Positions 21,425 through 32,519 of a stretch of DNA of 64,000 nucleotides are shown piece by piece. The notes below the pieces were generated by a model. That model did not search any database, was not told the DNA's origin, and saw only the letters and a list, made by a program, of their open reading frames with translations. Numbering within the stretch: the stretch's first letter is position 1; the number at the start of each line of letters is the position of its first letter. A program made the translations under genes and the position numbers. Origin of the DNA: Torymus aiolomorphi (Eukaryota; Arthropoda; Insecta; Hymenoptera; Torymidae); assembly GCA_036365515.1 (NCBI GenBank), contig CM070873.1:87007948-87071947 (forward strand), given 5' to 3'.

Positions 21425-24400
21425 ATGTCGGTGGTAGACGTTATTTATCAGAGGATGAATGACGACACGGAAGCGGTTTTCGGGACCAAAGGCGAGAGTG
21501 AAATAACTAAATTTTACGGGGGGCTAAATATTTTACTAACGGGCCCAACGAATCTCTTGGGCAAGTGTCTACTGGAAAAGCTGCTCAGAGAATGTCCCGA
21601 CGTGAACCGAATCTACGTGTTGATTAAAGTGAAGAAAGGCGAGGAATTTGTAACTAATTACACCAAACTTTTCACTGACAATGTGAGTATGTATATTTAT
21701 TAAACTGTTGACGAAAGGAATAATGGCTGATTGTTTTAGTGGCCACACTACGAAAAATTAGAGAATTTATTAGAATTAATTAAGTATACATACGTCTTGT
21801 TTTTATGACTTTTTTACTTGTTCGCTTTACTTTATTATTCTTTACAAGCAATAAATTTACTTCTACGTGCGTTCTAATTTTCATGAAAAATAAGACGACT
21901 TATATATTTTATACGAGCTTCAACTCTTTAGTGTGGAATTAAAGGAAATGAGCAGTGGCTTTGACCTGATTGTAATTCAATGAGTCAGTAGAATATAATG
22001 AATAATGTTTAAAGTACATTCATAATTTTCTGAAATAAAGATTAAGCGTCAATGCTTATATAAGTAGTTCAATGTTTAATTAACTTTGTTATTATAATCA
22101 ACCAAATTTACTACTAGGTTAAGTATAATTGGTTCATTGTCTGAATCAGAATAATATGCAAGTGCCTTTGTCAAGTAGGTAAACAGGTGCAAATGTGAGA
22201 AAAGCTTTTATAATCAGTTTGACTAGACGTAGCGAGCTTCGAGCTAATAACTTTTCATTTTCTGCGATATAACTGCGGTTCCACCTAGGTCAGAATGAAA
22301 ATAACATCGGTACACTGTATATCGTTTCATTTCTGAACGAAATAAATATACTTAAACAAAAAAACGTAATTGTAGGTGTACGAATGTTATTGCATAATGC
22401 CTCTCTCCAAAATCACAAATGGTACTTGGAATAAATAAACATTTTCATATTGTTGCATGCAGATATTCCAAATGACTTACACTTATTAATTTTAGTGAAT
22501 GATGATAAAAATTCTAAGGATTTCGTATAATTAAGCACTTGTTAAAACATAATTTAGCACAATAGAATTCGGCACCTCCAGTACTTCATTACTTTCTGAA
22601 TATTTAACAAAAAAAAAAATAAAATTTCATACAAAAACTGTAACGTGCGCCAGGTATTCGACGAGCTACGAAAGCTCCAGCCCAACTTCACAGACAAGAT
22701 AACGCCGATAAACGGCGACTTGAGCGTCGACAGGCTGGGCCTGAGCGTCGCGGATTACGCGAGCCTGAGCGAGAACGTGGACCTGATCTTCCACAACGGC
22801 GCGGCCACGGGGCTCAGCGCGCAGGTCAGCATCGCCCTCGCGACCAACGTCCTCGGGACGAAGCACATGCTGGAGCTCAGCCGGGACTGCAAGCACCTCA
22901 AGGCCTTCCTCTTCGTCTCCTCGGCCTACTCGCACTGCCACGAGCGCGTCATCGAGGAGAAGTTCTACAGGTCGCCGGCCGATCTCAAGACCGTCGAGGA
23001 CATGATGGCCGCGGACAAGGCGCCGAGCGGGCTCACCGACGACGCCCTCAGGATGCTGCTCGGCGAGTGGCCGAACATCTTCGCCTTCAGCAAGGCCGTA
23101 GCCGAGGAGCTCGTGCAGCAGCACGCCGTCCGGGCCCCGTACGCCTGCTGCGTCTTCAGACCCAGCGCAGGTATCCCTTCGAGCTTCAGCGTCGCGGTCG
23201 ACTTGAGGAGAAAGTTATTATTTATTTTGTTCGCAGTCATCTCCTCGTACCGGGAGCCACAGCCCGGCTGGGTCGATGCGAAGAACGGCCCCGCCAGATT
23301 GTTCGTTAAAATGGCCATGGGCGCCATCCACGTGGTCTACAAGCACGACTATCCGCTGGATCTGGTTCCCGCCGATTTGGCCGTCAACGCCATGCTGGTG
23401 TGCGCCTGGGACGCGGTTGACCGTTGGCAAGGCTTCGATCCTTCTCCCAACTAAAGTAACCCTGAATTTTTCCTCATTTCTCTTCTTTCCTTTCTGCAGG
23501 CAAGTTGAGCCCGAAGCTTTTGTCTACAACTTTGGCAGCAGTCAAGAGAAAGCCATAAATCTCGGACAGATTAGGGACAAGCTGATGGAGGATCCGGTCG
23601 CCTTGAGAACTTCGCAGAGTAAACGCATGCCGTACATCGTATTTGCTTCAAACTACCTCGTTTACTTTGCCTTGCGGATAATTATCGATTACATACCGGC
23701 ACTCATCGTCGACATGCTGTCGATCGTGCACAACAGTCCACCCGAGTGAGTAATAGTACATTATGTAACAAGGGACTAAAGTCGCAGATTATTCCCGCGG
23801 CAGTGATCACCCAAGGGAATGATCGACTTTAGTCCCGTGTTACATATAGTACTTTATTCCCATCGCCACTGTGGCCACTTCATAGATTTCAAAAGTTATT
23901 TTGTATTTATGTGTTATCATTTTGTTAGTTTTAACCCAATTCACCATAAACGTAAAAACTTAAACTATGTTACTTTATTCCCGCATTATACGGGAATAAA
24001 GTAAAAGAGGGAATCAGACGCCACTTTTGCCTCGCTTTTCTGTCTATAAAATGGCCATTATAGTAGAGGTGGGAATAAAGAATAATATATACTCGGCGCC
24101 TGGAAAACTGCGCAGAATAACGAACTACCTTTCTTTCGAAACAGACAGACGAAGCTGGTGCTCGAGTCGATGGGCGATATGTGCCGACTGCAGCGTTTCT
24201 CGAGAGGCAACTGGCGCGTGCGCATGAGCGAGACTCTAAAGGCCATCGAGAAGATGAACGAGCGCGACCGCGAGCTCTTCTTCTGCGACATCCGCCAGCT
24301 CAACTGGGACGACTACTTCCTCACCTTCTGGCGTGGCATTCGCGTCAACGTCCTCAGAGACTCGCTCGAGGGCGCCGGCGCCATGACCAGCGGCCGGCGC

Positions 24401-24517
24401 TGCTGCAAGTGCCACTGCAAGTGCCCGTGCGACAGCAAGTGCCCCGTCATAAGCTACGGATCGATGTTCATATTCGGATATATCATTTACTACCTTATCG
24501 TTCTATTCCTCTTTTAG
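21425..24517 (+). CDS. Fatty acyl-CoA reductase-like protein, five exons, 527 residues
   Basis: Exons: 21425-21682, 22654-23170, 23237-23426, 23500-23745, 24145-24517. The summed frame is intact. Family role: NADPH-dependent reduction of fatty acyl-CoA to alcohol for waxes, hydrocarbons or pheromones, on ER membranes. In order: Rossmann motif TGPTNLLG (39-46), acyl-reductase blocks (NGAATG near 134, VSSAYSHC at 174-181), the active-site region FAFSK (229-233), RPSAVISSYREPQPGW (255-270), the FAR_C domain (GNWRVRM, DIRQLNWDDYF, GIRVNVL; about 400-475), a Cys-rich stretch (490-503) and a C-terminal hydrophobic anchor (about 508-527). Oddities: the YxxxK Tyr is Phe (229), the TGxxGxxG second Gly is Asn, intron 2 is 66 nt without a stop, and intron 3 is GC-AG. 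The length is normal. It lies 464 bp after the orphan FAR exon, so tandem duplication is likely. Poly(A) candidate: AATAAA at 24853. Catalysis is doubtful. Confidence 0.9.
23763..24005. repeat. Hairpin repeat in the last FAR intron
   Basis: GTAACAAGGGACTAAAGTCG at 23767 pairs with the near-complement ending at about 23848. A second small hairpin (ACTTTATTCCCG / CGGGAATAAAGT) lies at about 23971-24002. Together they make up most of intron 4 (23746-24144) and look like an inserted MITE. Confidence 0.65.
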
Positions 24518-26040
24518 ATCGCCCTTATTCCTCCCCATATTTCTTCTGTAAATACTTGTGATACTTGAGTTATTTCAGGCTGAAAAAGATTTCGTTTCAA
24601 AATTCATAGTTTTTCAGTCATGGCCGGACAAACGGCAGCAATTTGACGAAAAATGACTATAGTTCACTTAAATTTAGTATATTCTCGTTAAAATGCAAAT
24701 CTTCTTCTTCATTTATGATACACGAATATCCTGTCTTTGATTACACTGTATATTAGATTGTATTACCTAACATAAATATAACTAAAGGTAATGAGGTAAG
24801 TCATCCTTTATCCTCGTATATCTTAGGTATTTATTTAATAGCTCTATTTACAAATAAAAAATATAAACGTTTCTAATAGTCAAATAAAGTCAAATTAAAT
24901 ATACCACATTGAGAGAAATTGTTTCTCAAAATGTTTATATTTAACATGGCATTGTAACTATTAAAATATATATGTTAATGGTTAAAATACCATGTTAAAT
25001 ATAAACATATTCTTCTCTCAGTGCAACCAATATCGTAACGAGGCAAAATAAAAATTTGTCAATAAATAAAGCGTGCAGAGTAGCCGGCTAAAAATGCGCT
25101 TTAAAAGTGCAACAAACTCAGCAGCCAAGGCGTCGCACGAGTATATACGTCAAAATAGAATAGAAAAGCAAAACATTTAGCCGAGATCTTTATTTACCGT
25201 ACCTTACGCAAAAGAATGTGTCAGCAGAAACAGGTCGATGCCACTTTACATTACGCATAACATTAGCGATGTCACTATTTTTAAAATCTATCCATATGCA
25301 ATCGGTTCGATAAAGAGGACGACACAGTGTCAACGGTCAAAAATTCTCTATTTCGCACGCAAGCGTGACTATGTGAGAACGTCCGACGCCGCGCATTCAT
25401 ATGCGTATGTATATGTACATACATCTGCATTTTTCCTCTATCATTCTTTAAGTAATTGTCTAGACATAATCGAGTCGCACGGGAACGTCTTTTATTATGG
25501 AATATTCTAGATCATCGAAGAATCTACGATTATCGTCTAATGGTTGATAACAAATAAGATATTTATAAAAAAAAGTCTGAAAATCTAGTCTTAATTATAC
25601 ATACTGCATGTGCGCTTTCACTTGCGTCCTATAATTATTTCTCCACTTCACCTTAAGGTAGTACAGTCGGTATAGAAATACCGTTCAGATTTTAAGAAAA
25701 CTTAACGTGCTGGTAAATATTGGTCCAAAAGTGACTCAAACAAATTTTTATGAGGCTAAGGTAAATGTGACCAAAGTTATTAGTATTTTCATTATCACGA
25801 ATTTAACACGGTGTCTTATGGAAAATCGCTCTTTTTGTAGTTTCAATTCGTTATTTTGTAAAAATTACCGTTCAGTTTTTATTGAGAATTTTTGTAGTAA
25901 GAGATAAATATTTGAAGAATATTTATCATTTTCAAAAACTATGATTAGGTAGCTATACTAATTAAAAAAAAATTAATTGAAAGCAAAAAAGTCACATTTA
26001 ACTTAAAAAAAATAAATCAAATCAGTTTCTGCATGGAACT
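24518..26040. other. FAR 3' flank and intergenic AT-rich sequence
   Basis: It contains possible FAR poly(A) signals (24774, 24853), one MITE (listed separately) and otherwise no recognised gene. The 90-codon ORF at 25238 has no family resemblance. Confidence 0.5.
24906..25025. mobile_element. Small MITE, copy 2
   Basis: The ends are CATTGAGAGAAA and TTCTCTCAGTGC. The interior inverted pair (ATATTTAACATGGCATTGTAA and complement) is nearly identical to the element at 17503-17641. It lies about 390 bp beyond the FAR stop codon. Confidence 0.75.
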
Positions 26041-26049
26041 TCCCAGGCA

Positions 26050-26655
26050 GAAATGATCTTCTATAATAAAAGTTCAAAAAAGTTTATAGCTGATATTAGC
26101 AGATTATAAAGTCAAGATTTGAGACTTTTATAAAAGTTTAAAACTGTTATAAATAGTTATTTACTTTTATAAGTTTTTTGGATCGTCGTAAAAATTTGAA
26201 TCTTTGATCAGTAAAAAAAGTTAGTAACTGATAATAACTTTTACGAATGTTTACTAATTTGTACTAATTGAAATTTATAATTATTTGTATTTTGGAATAT
26301 CCATATTAATAAAATTTCTTTCTTACAAAAAGTGAATAATTAATAAACTTTTTGAAACTATTCATAACTATTATTATTAAATAAAAAAAGTTTATAACAG
26401 ATAATAACTTTTTATAGATTGATTTTATGGTTATGCGCCACGGCCCAAAAAAGTAAATAAAAGTTTATTACTGTTATAAACTTTTTTTAGCTGTTCATAA
26501 CAGAAAAAAACTGTTGATAACTTTTATAAACAGTTACTATAATCTCAAATCCTACCTTTATAAACAGTTATTAACAGTTATAAACTTTTTTTTAAAATCA
26601 TAAAAAATTATATATTGTTATTAATAATTATTTGCTAAATTTTATTTCCGCCTGG
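26050..26655. repeat. AT-rich inverted repeat rich in AACAGTTATAAAC
   Basis: Many inverted copies of TTTATAACAGTT/AACTGTTATAAA. The edges CAGGCAGAAAT (26045) and ATTTCCGCCTGG (about 26644) suggest short TIRs. It resembles 41663-42178 in motif content. Confidence 0.55.
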
Positions 26656-26976
26656 ATTTTTATTAATAATTAGGACGAATAGAATTATTTAACGCCAATG
26701 CATAATCATTGTTTCGTGTATGTTCATGCATGCAGCTTCTTTAGCAAAGTATAGCTCGTGCTATACTTTGGAAATTTTACTAAATTTTTTAGTAAAATTT
26801 ATTATTTTTCAGTGTAGTGCTGGGACATACTCAACTTGTGTTAATTTTTACTATTTTAAATAGTAAGTACTTTTTAAGATTTAGAAAGCAAATTTTACTT
26901 TTTGAAATAATAATTTTTATTCTGCTGAAAATAATGTAAAAAATTTTTAATTCAGCGCTTTGCGCATTTTTTCTTA

Positions 26977-27801
26977 TATATATGAGCAATTCCTGGGAAA
27001 TTTCCCTCTTACGTCGCCAAAAAAAATGAAAAATTTTTTGAATGCACACTTAAGTACCACACAAAGTTTTTCTCGTTTCTTGAACCTTACAGAACGTGAA
27101 AAAACGTGTGTTCCAAGCCGATTGAGTGGTATAATTTTTTTACAGCACTTTTAATTTTTCTTATGGAAATTTAACATGGGAAAAATGGGTGAAAAGTTGT
27201 CATTGGTGATGAACCAATAACAAGCTATTGAAGAGGCCAAACCAAATTCCACAAAAAAGCGATTAAAGTTGAAGAATAGAATTTTAATTTGAGAGGGCAA
27301 TCGTTAAAATCGGTCGATTTGGTGCAAAGCTACGTGAATTTGAAAATGGCAAAATATTACCAAAAATGATCGATTTTTGCCAAATCATCGTAATTCTTAA
27401 AATTTTCGTCATTTTTCGCACTTTTCATTCATTTTCAAATTCACGTAGCTTTGCACCGAATCGACCGATTTTAACGATTGCCCTCTCAAATTAAAGCTCT
27501 ATTCTTCAACTTTAATCGATTTTTTGTGGAATTTGGTTTGGCCTCTTCAATAGCTTGTTATTGGTCCATCATCAATGACAACTTTTCACCCATTTTTCCC
27601 ATGTTAAATTTCCATAAGAACAATTAAAAGTGCTGTAAAAAAATGATACCACTTAATCGGCTTGGAACACACGTTTTTTCACGTTCTGTAAGATTCAAGA
27701 AACGAGAAAAACCTTGTGTGGTACTTAAGTGTGCATTCAAAAAAATTTTCATTTTTTTTGGCGATGTAAGAGGGAAATTTCCCAGGAATTGCTCATATAT
27801 G
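26977..27801. mobile_element. 825-bp palindromic element
   Basis: Left ATATATGAGCAATTCCTGGG and right complement open arms of about 375 bp that pair through GGAACACACG, GTTAAATTTCC and CAATAGCTTGTTATTGG-like segments to GCAAAGCTACGTGAATTTG near the centre (about 27360-27430). No coding capacity. The repeated short ORF at both ends is the same arm read twice. Confidence 0.85.
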
Positions 27802-27910
27802 TGTGTGTGTGTGGGTGTGTGTGTGTTATTTATATTTAACCAATACATGTAATTTAAGTATCACATGTATATACAAGAAAAACATTAAATTTAGAAATGA
27901 AAAAATTTTT

Positions 27911-27985
27911 GCAGACACTATGGGAATCGACGAACTCAGGACCCTTGGCACGGCAGTCGGACGCTCTAACCATTCACCTATAAAA
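27911..27985 (-). pseudogene. tRNA-like sequence, left palindrome arm
   Basis: Minus-strand copy of the module at 28734. It has an A-box-like GGTGAATGGTTAGAGCG and the same CCGACTGCCGTGCC middle. The B box is disrupted by three extra bases (GAGTTCGTCGATTCC). It reads outward from the palindrome. Confidence 0.5.
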
Positions 27986-28733
27986 GACTTACAGTTACTC
28001 TTTTCGAAACCGATACATAAGCTACACTACGATGTACGCGCTATTGCTTTTTTTTTTTATTAATCGATACATAATTAAGTAAGAATAACATTATTATCAA
28101 ATGTAATATAGTTACTTTATTTAAAAATATTAGAAGTAAATAACAATAATTTTTTTCATCAGAAATAATGGACATATGAAAAGGGTGTGTTTATAAATCC
28201 CTACCATACCGACATCATCATTTAGTTTTTTATTTACCAATAATCCTGTGAACTTTTTTTTATTAATGAATGCGATTTTCTGTCTTTCACAATCCATGCA
28301 AAAAATTCGTCATTATTGATTAGATTATTGTATATATAAATTTAAAAATACGTATTGCTGAGCAATAAATAAGAAAATTTTTGAGCTGAAATTTAAAAAA
28401 TTTTTTAACCACGTATTTTTTGCATGGATTCTGGAAGACAGAAAATCGCATTCATTAATAAAAAAAAGCTCACAGGATTATTAGTAAATAAAAAACTAAA
28501 TGATGGTGTCGGTATGGTAGGGATTTATAAACACACCCTTTTCATATGTCCTTTATTTCTGATGAAAAAAATTATTGTTATTTACTTCTAATATTTTTAA
28601 ATAAAGTAACTATATTACATTTGATAATAATGTTATTCTTACTTAATTATATATCGATTAATAAAAAAAAGCAATAGCGCGTACATCGTAGTGTAGCTTA
28701 TGTATCAGTTTCGAAAAGAGTAACTGTAAATCT

Positions 28734-28806
28734 TTTATTGGTGAATGGTTAGAGCGTCCAACTGCCGTGCCAAGGGTCCTGAGTTCGATTCCCATAGTGT
28801 CTGCAA
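28734..28806 (+). pseudogene. tRNA-like sequence, right palindrome arm
   Basis: A-box-like GGTGAATGGTTAGAGCG and B-box-like GAGTTCGATTCC are about 30 bases apart, as in tRNA genes, with a CAACTGCCGTGCC anticodon-arm-like middle. The acceptor stem does not pair and the T stem has mismatches, so it is tRNA-derived and not a working tRNA. It may still be a Pol III promoter, pointing outward. Confidence 0.5.
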
Positions 28807-28911
28807 AAATGTTTTCATTTCTAAATTTAATGTTTTTCTTGTATATATGTGATACTTAAATTATATGTATTTGTTAAATATAAATAACATTTAAATAATA
28901 ATATCCATATA

Positions 28912-29841
28912 GGGTAGCTGTCCGTATTAGTGTGCCTGTCCATATTTGTGTGCCCTATTATTAAAACATATCCTAGAAATGAACGAGTAAGAAAGTAACG
29001 CTAAAATATTTTTTTTCATAAACTATAGTTAATTAAGTTTAAATAGAATTAATTACTAATTTGTTTTCATTTACTATAACATTAAAAAAGAACTTTCAGA
29101 AATATGTTTCACGGCTTGCGGTGTGTCACGGCGTTTCCTCGTCTAAACTTGCTAAGAAATGACATTTTTAAAACTAACATTAAAGAATGTTTCGAAAGGA
29201 TTATTTAATATGGGATACAATTGATTACATCATAAAATAATATTATGTTACATAATAAACCTTAATATAAAGGTTTCCAATTGATTTTAATATTTAATTA
29301 ATGGTGTTTACTAATAGGGCAGTGAAAAATGATTTGTCCAGATTTGTGTGTGCACAAATACAATACGAGCATGCTCGTACCGGCGCTTGAACAGAAAAGT
29401 TAGGTTAAGTTGTCTGCGCACAAACGTTGTTTCATATCGCATTGACGACCTTCAGCAGTTTTTACCGTATTGGAATTAATTCACATTCAATGTAAACAAG
29501 GGTTAGAAATTGATTATAAATGCACTACAGTTAACAAAATAATTTTGTTGGCAACGATAATATTATCAAGACATACTAATGTGGGGCACACAAACATGTA
29601 CACCCACATTAATACGGGGCACACAAAAATGTACTTTATTGTCTGCTAGGGCACACAAATGCGTACAAAATTTTTTTTTTTATATTGTTTGTAACTTTCG
29701 TAAATATTAATATTTTTCTATAAAAAAAATTGTGTCGGGTAGATTATTAGTTTTATTATCTCTGAGACAGCTTAAATAGTCTATTATTATGCAACAAAAC
29801 TGAAGAGTTTCTTAAACCCACACTAATACGGACATCTACCC
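28912..29841. mobile_element. 930-bp TIR element with TA duplication
   Basis: GGGTAGCTGTCCGTATTAGT at 28912 and its complement (one mismatch) ending at 29841, with TA outside both ends. Internal GTGTGCCC / GGGGCACAC motifs repeat near both termini. No transposase ORF, so it is a probable non-autonomous Tc1/mariner-type element. Confidence 0.75.
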
Positions 29842-30078
29842 TATACATATACAGAAAAAGAAAAAATGCGCAAAGCGCTGACTTAAAAATTTTTTACATT
29901 ACTTTCGGCAGAATAAAAATTATTATTTCAAAAAGTAAAATTTGCTTTCTAAATCTTAAAAAGTACTATTTAAAATAGTAAAAATTAACACAAGTTGAGT
30001 ATGCCCAGCACTACACTGAAAAATAATAAATTTTCTTATTAAAATAATAAATTTTACTAAAAAATTTTTCTCCGTGTG

Positions 30079-32519
30079 AATGAACAAGAAATAAGAAGTG
30101 CACTCATTTTGACTAGGGATGTAGCGACTGTATTACCTTAAACACAGTGTACTGTCAGTTTTCTATTAAACCTAATTATATTATGTCTGTGTGTAGTTTG
30201 AAAACCATAAATGCATAGGTTTCCAGTATGCAGAAAGTATTCAAAGACTAAGTACGCGACAACTTTTTACGAAATGAAATCAATAAATAAACTTGTAAAC
30301 CATTAAGAAAATTCACCAGTGAGAGTACTTTATTTAAGTCTATTGAACAGTTAAAATTGAGAACATAAAAACGTAACACTTTTTTGAAGCAACAAGTAGT
30401 TTCGAAAAATGTCTGATTTACTACAGTGAGAAAACTGAAACATCTTTCTGACGTGCAATGGGTGTTTACCAGTTGCTGATATTTGGCCGTTACTTACTAC
30501 TCTACTGACTGTTGGCCTTTGATGGTAAGAATTTACATATAATTACAATAACGCTTCACGGGATAAATCTGTGATTATATGGAAAAAGGGCTTAAGTCCA
30601 ATTTTTTCGCAAATTGAATTATACCATTTTTTGTATTATATGAATTCCAATGTATAATCTGGGAAAATATCATTAACCTACCAGGTGGATTATTTTGAAA
30701 AAAAAAGTATTCTGAAAAAGAGCGTTAACCACTTTTAAACGATAATTTTATCATATAAACCTTCATTTCTCGAAAACTTGTTCAAGTGCCCTTTTCCCAC
30801 ATAACCACAGAAATACAGTCGGTATGATAGAAATTACATTTCCCGCGTTTCAGTCAGTACATGCCCCATATGGCTCGCATATTTAGCATACAAGTTGAAT
30901 AAAAAAAAAGAACGATTTCAATGAATTTAAAGTATTTTTTGGTTTAGAACATTTACTAGTGCTACTTACTGTTGCATACTTATTTTTAGCTTTGTCAATG
31001 TAGCCGTTACGTAATAATTTTATAATATTATATTAAAAATAATAATTGTATTTGCACGTAAAAAAAACTATCCTAATAGAAGGTATGGCAAGGCTTAACC
31101 GCACTAATAATGTTCCATAGAAAATAGTATTTAGAAGTAAAATTGAGTAGAAGCAATGTTTTTATTAACTTGTAAACTGTAATTCTAAATAACTTTTATT
31201 TTTATTCTTCTTTCGAAACTTAAAAAATAATATTTATAACGAGTTTTGCTTTTTTACGTGACGATATACTCAAGCAGACTGGTTTTTTTTATAATTTATA
31301 ATACTATCTAAAATTTCTGAAAGTTCCGTAATTGTAGCAACCTATAAATATTGTTTGTTGATAAAGCATTTCCACGAGAGATGACTTAACCTACGAGGAA
31401 AATCCGAAAAAAGATTAAATGGTATCGTATAGCGTTTGATTATAATAATTCCTAAAAATCGGTCACTTTTGTTGATAAAATTTTGAAACGTTTTTTAATA
31501 AATCGCCATGTGTTAGTAAGTCGGAAAATTTATAGGATTCAATGGCCACGCCTGAGTTGAAGTACCTTTATTTTATTTTTCATTAAATTTGATAAATATA
31601 TGAAACAATTAAATAAATAATGTACGTAAATATAATATCATTCTAAAAGTTGTTGAGAAAAAAAACTTTTTAGTATTTCAAAAAATTGAGTTGTCCAAAG
31701 AAAGAGTAATAAAAATATAATCGTCTCATTTAAAATATTCCGAAAAGATTAATAAAGTAACTATGTATAACTAAGGGTGAAACTTGGTGATTTATTTTTA
31801 ATAATTTTTTTTAATATCAAATGTTGTCAAAGATAATATTCAACAGTGCATAAGATGGCTTTAAATTTTTATTAATATGCTGTATAAGGTCGTTTTTAGT
31901 TCTAAAAGTATTAATCCTTCGTTTAACAACAAAATTTGATTTGATCTATTTATATTTGGCGTAAATAGTAACCCGAATATAAATTCGTTCTATAATAGGC
32001 CTTATGTGTGTATATTTAAAGAATAAATACTCAGATCTTCTTGACATTGTCCTAATTATCATACCAGCAATAATACATATAATTTATTGAATATTCAAAC
32101 AATAATTATAAATACATAGCGAATAAATGATTGATTTCTTTAAGTAGTTCCAAATTTCTTTAAAAAGCACTTCTTATCATTTCTCAATTTCGACAAAAAT
32201 AACATTATTCAAAAATTATTTCAAAGCTTTATATTTTATCATGATTTCTACTATTCTTCTTATTTTTAAATTACAATACTTTCTGCACAAATCTGTTATT
32301 ATAACATAATGAAAACATTTTTCTCGTATTTATATTAAATTGAAATTAAATAAATTGATCAGATATTTTCACTATTTGTGATAAACAATTAAGTTTTTTC
32401 TTTTAAATGTTCTTTATATTTTTTAAGAATTTTGCAAGATGATACATGATCATGGAAAATAGGGTAAAGGACACTGGGGATGTTAAATGAAAGAAAGAAT
32501 AATCATCGTTATATAGAAT
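30079..32519. other. AT-rich intergenic sequence
   Basis: No gene recognised. A weak inverted pair at about 30571-30830 (GATTATATGGAAAAAGGGC against GCCCTTTTCCCACATAA) may be an old MITE. The remainder is low-complexity AT. Confidence 0.5.

Larger units (their letters stand above)
27825..28893. mobile_element. Palindromic element with a tRNA-like module in each arm
   Basis: Arms of about 500 bp (27825-28330, 28400-28893) carry TTTAAGTATCACATGTATATAC, a tRNA-like segment, a GTACATCGTAGTGTAGCTTA-type block, AGGGTGTGTTTATAAATCCC and GAATGCGATTTTCTGTCTT in mirror order. A (GT)n tract precedes it. No protein is encoded. Confidence 0.85.
26771..30078. mobile_element. Composite foldback; three smaller elements in its loop
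   Basis: The left arm (26771-26976) and right arm (about 29855-30078) are complementary over about 200 bp: CAGTGTAGTGCTGGG(A)CATAC, AAAGTACTTTTTAAG-like and CAGCGCTTTGCGCATTTTTTC occur in mirror order. The space between is filled end to end by three separate palindromic or TIR units. The right extreme ends AAATTTTTCTCCGTGTG, a terminus shared with the element at 54857. The left extreme lacks it and seems truncated. Confidence 0.7.

Noticed and set aside
22666..23430. Minus-strand ORFs of 152, 120 and 70 codons
   Set aside because: Antisense shadows of the GC-rich FAR exons.
27911..28806. Functional tRNA genes
   Set aside because: Acceptor stems do not pair, and the left copy has a broken B box.
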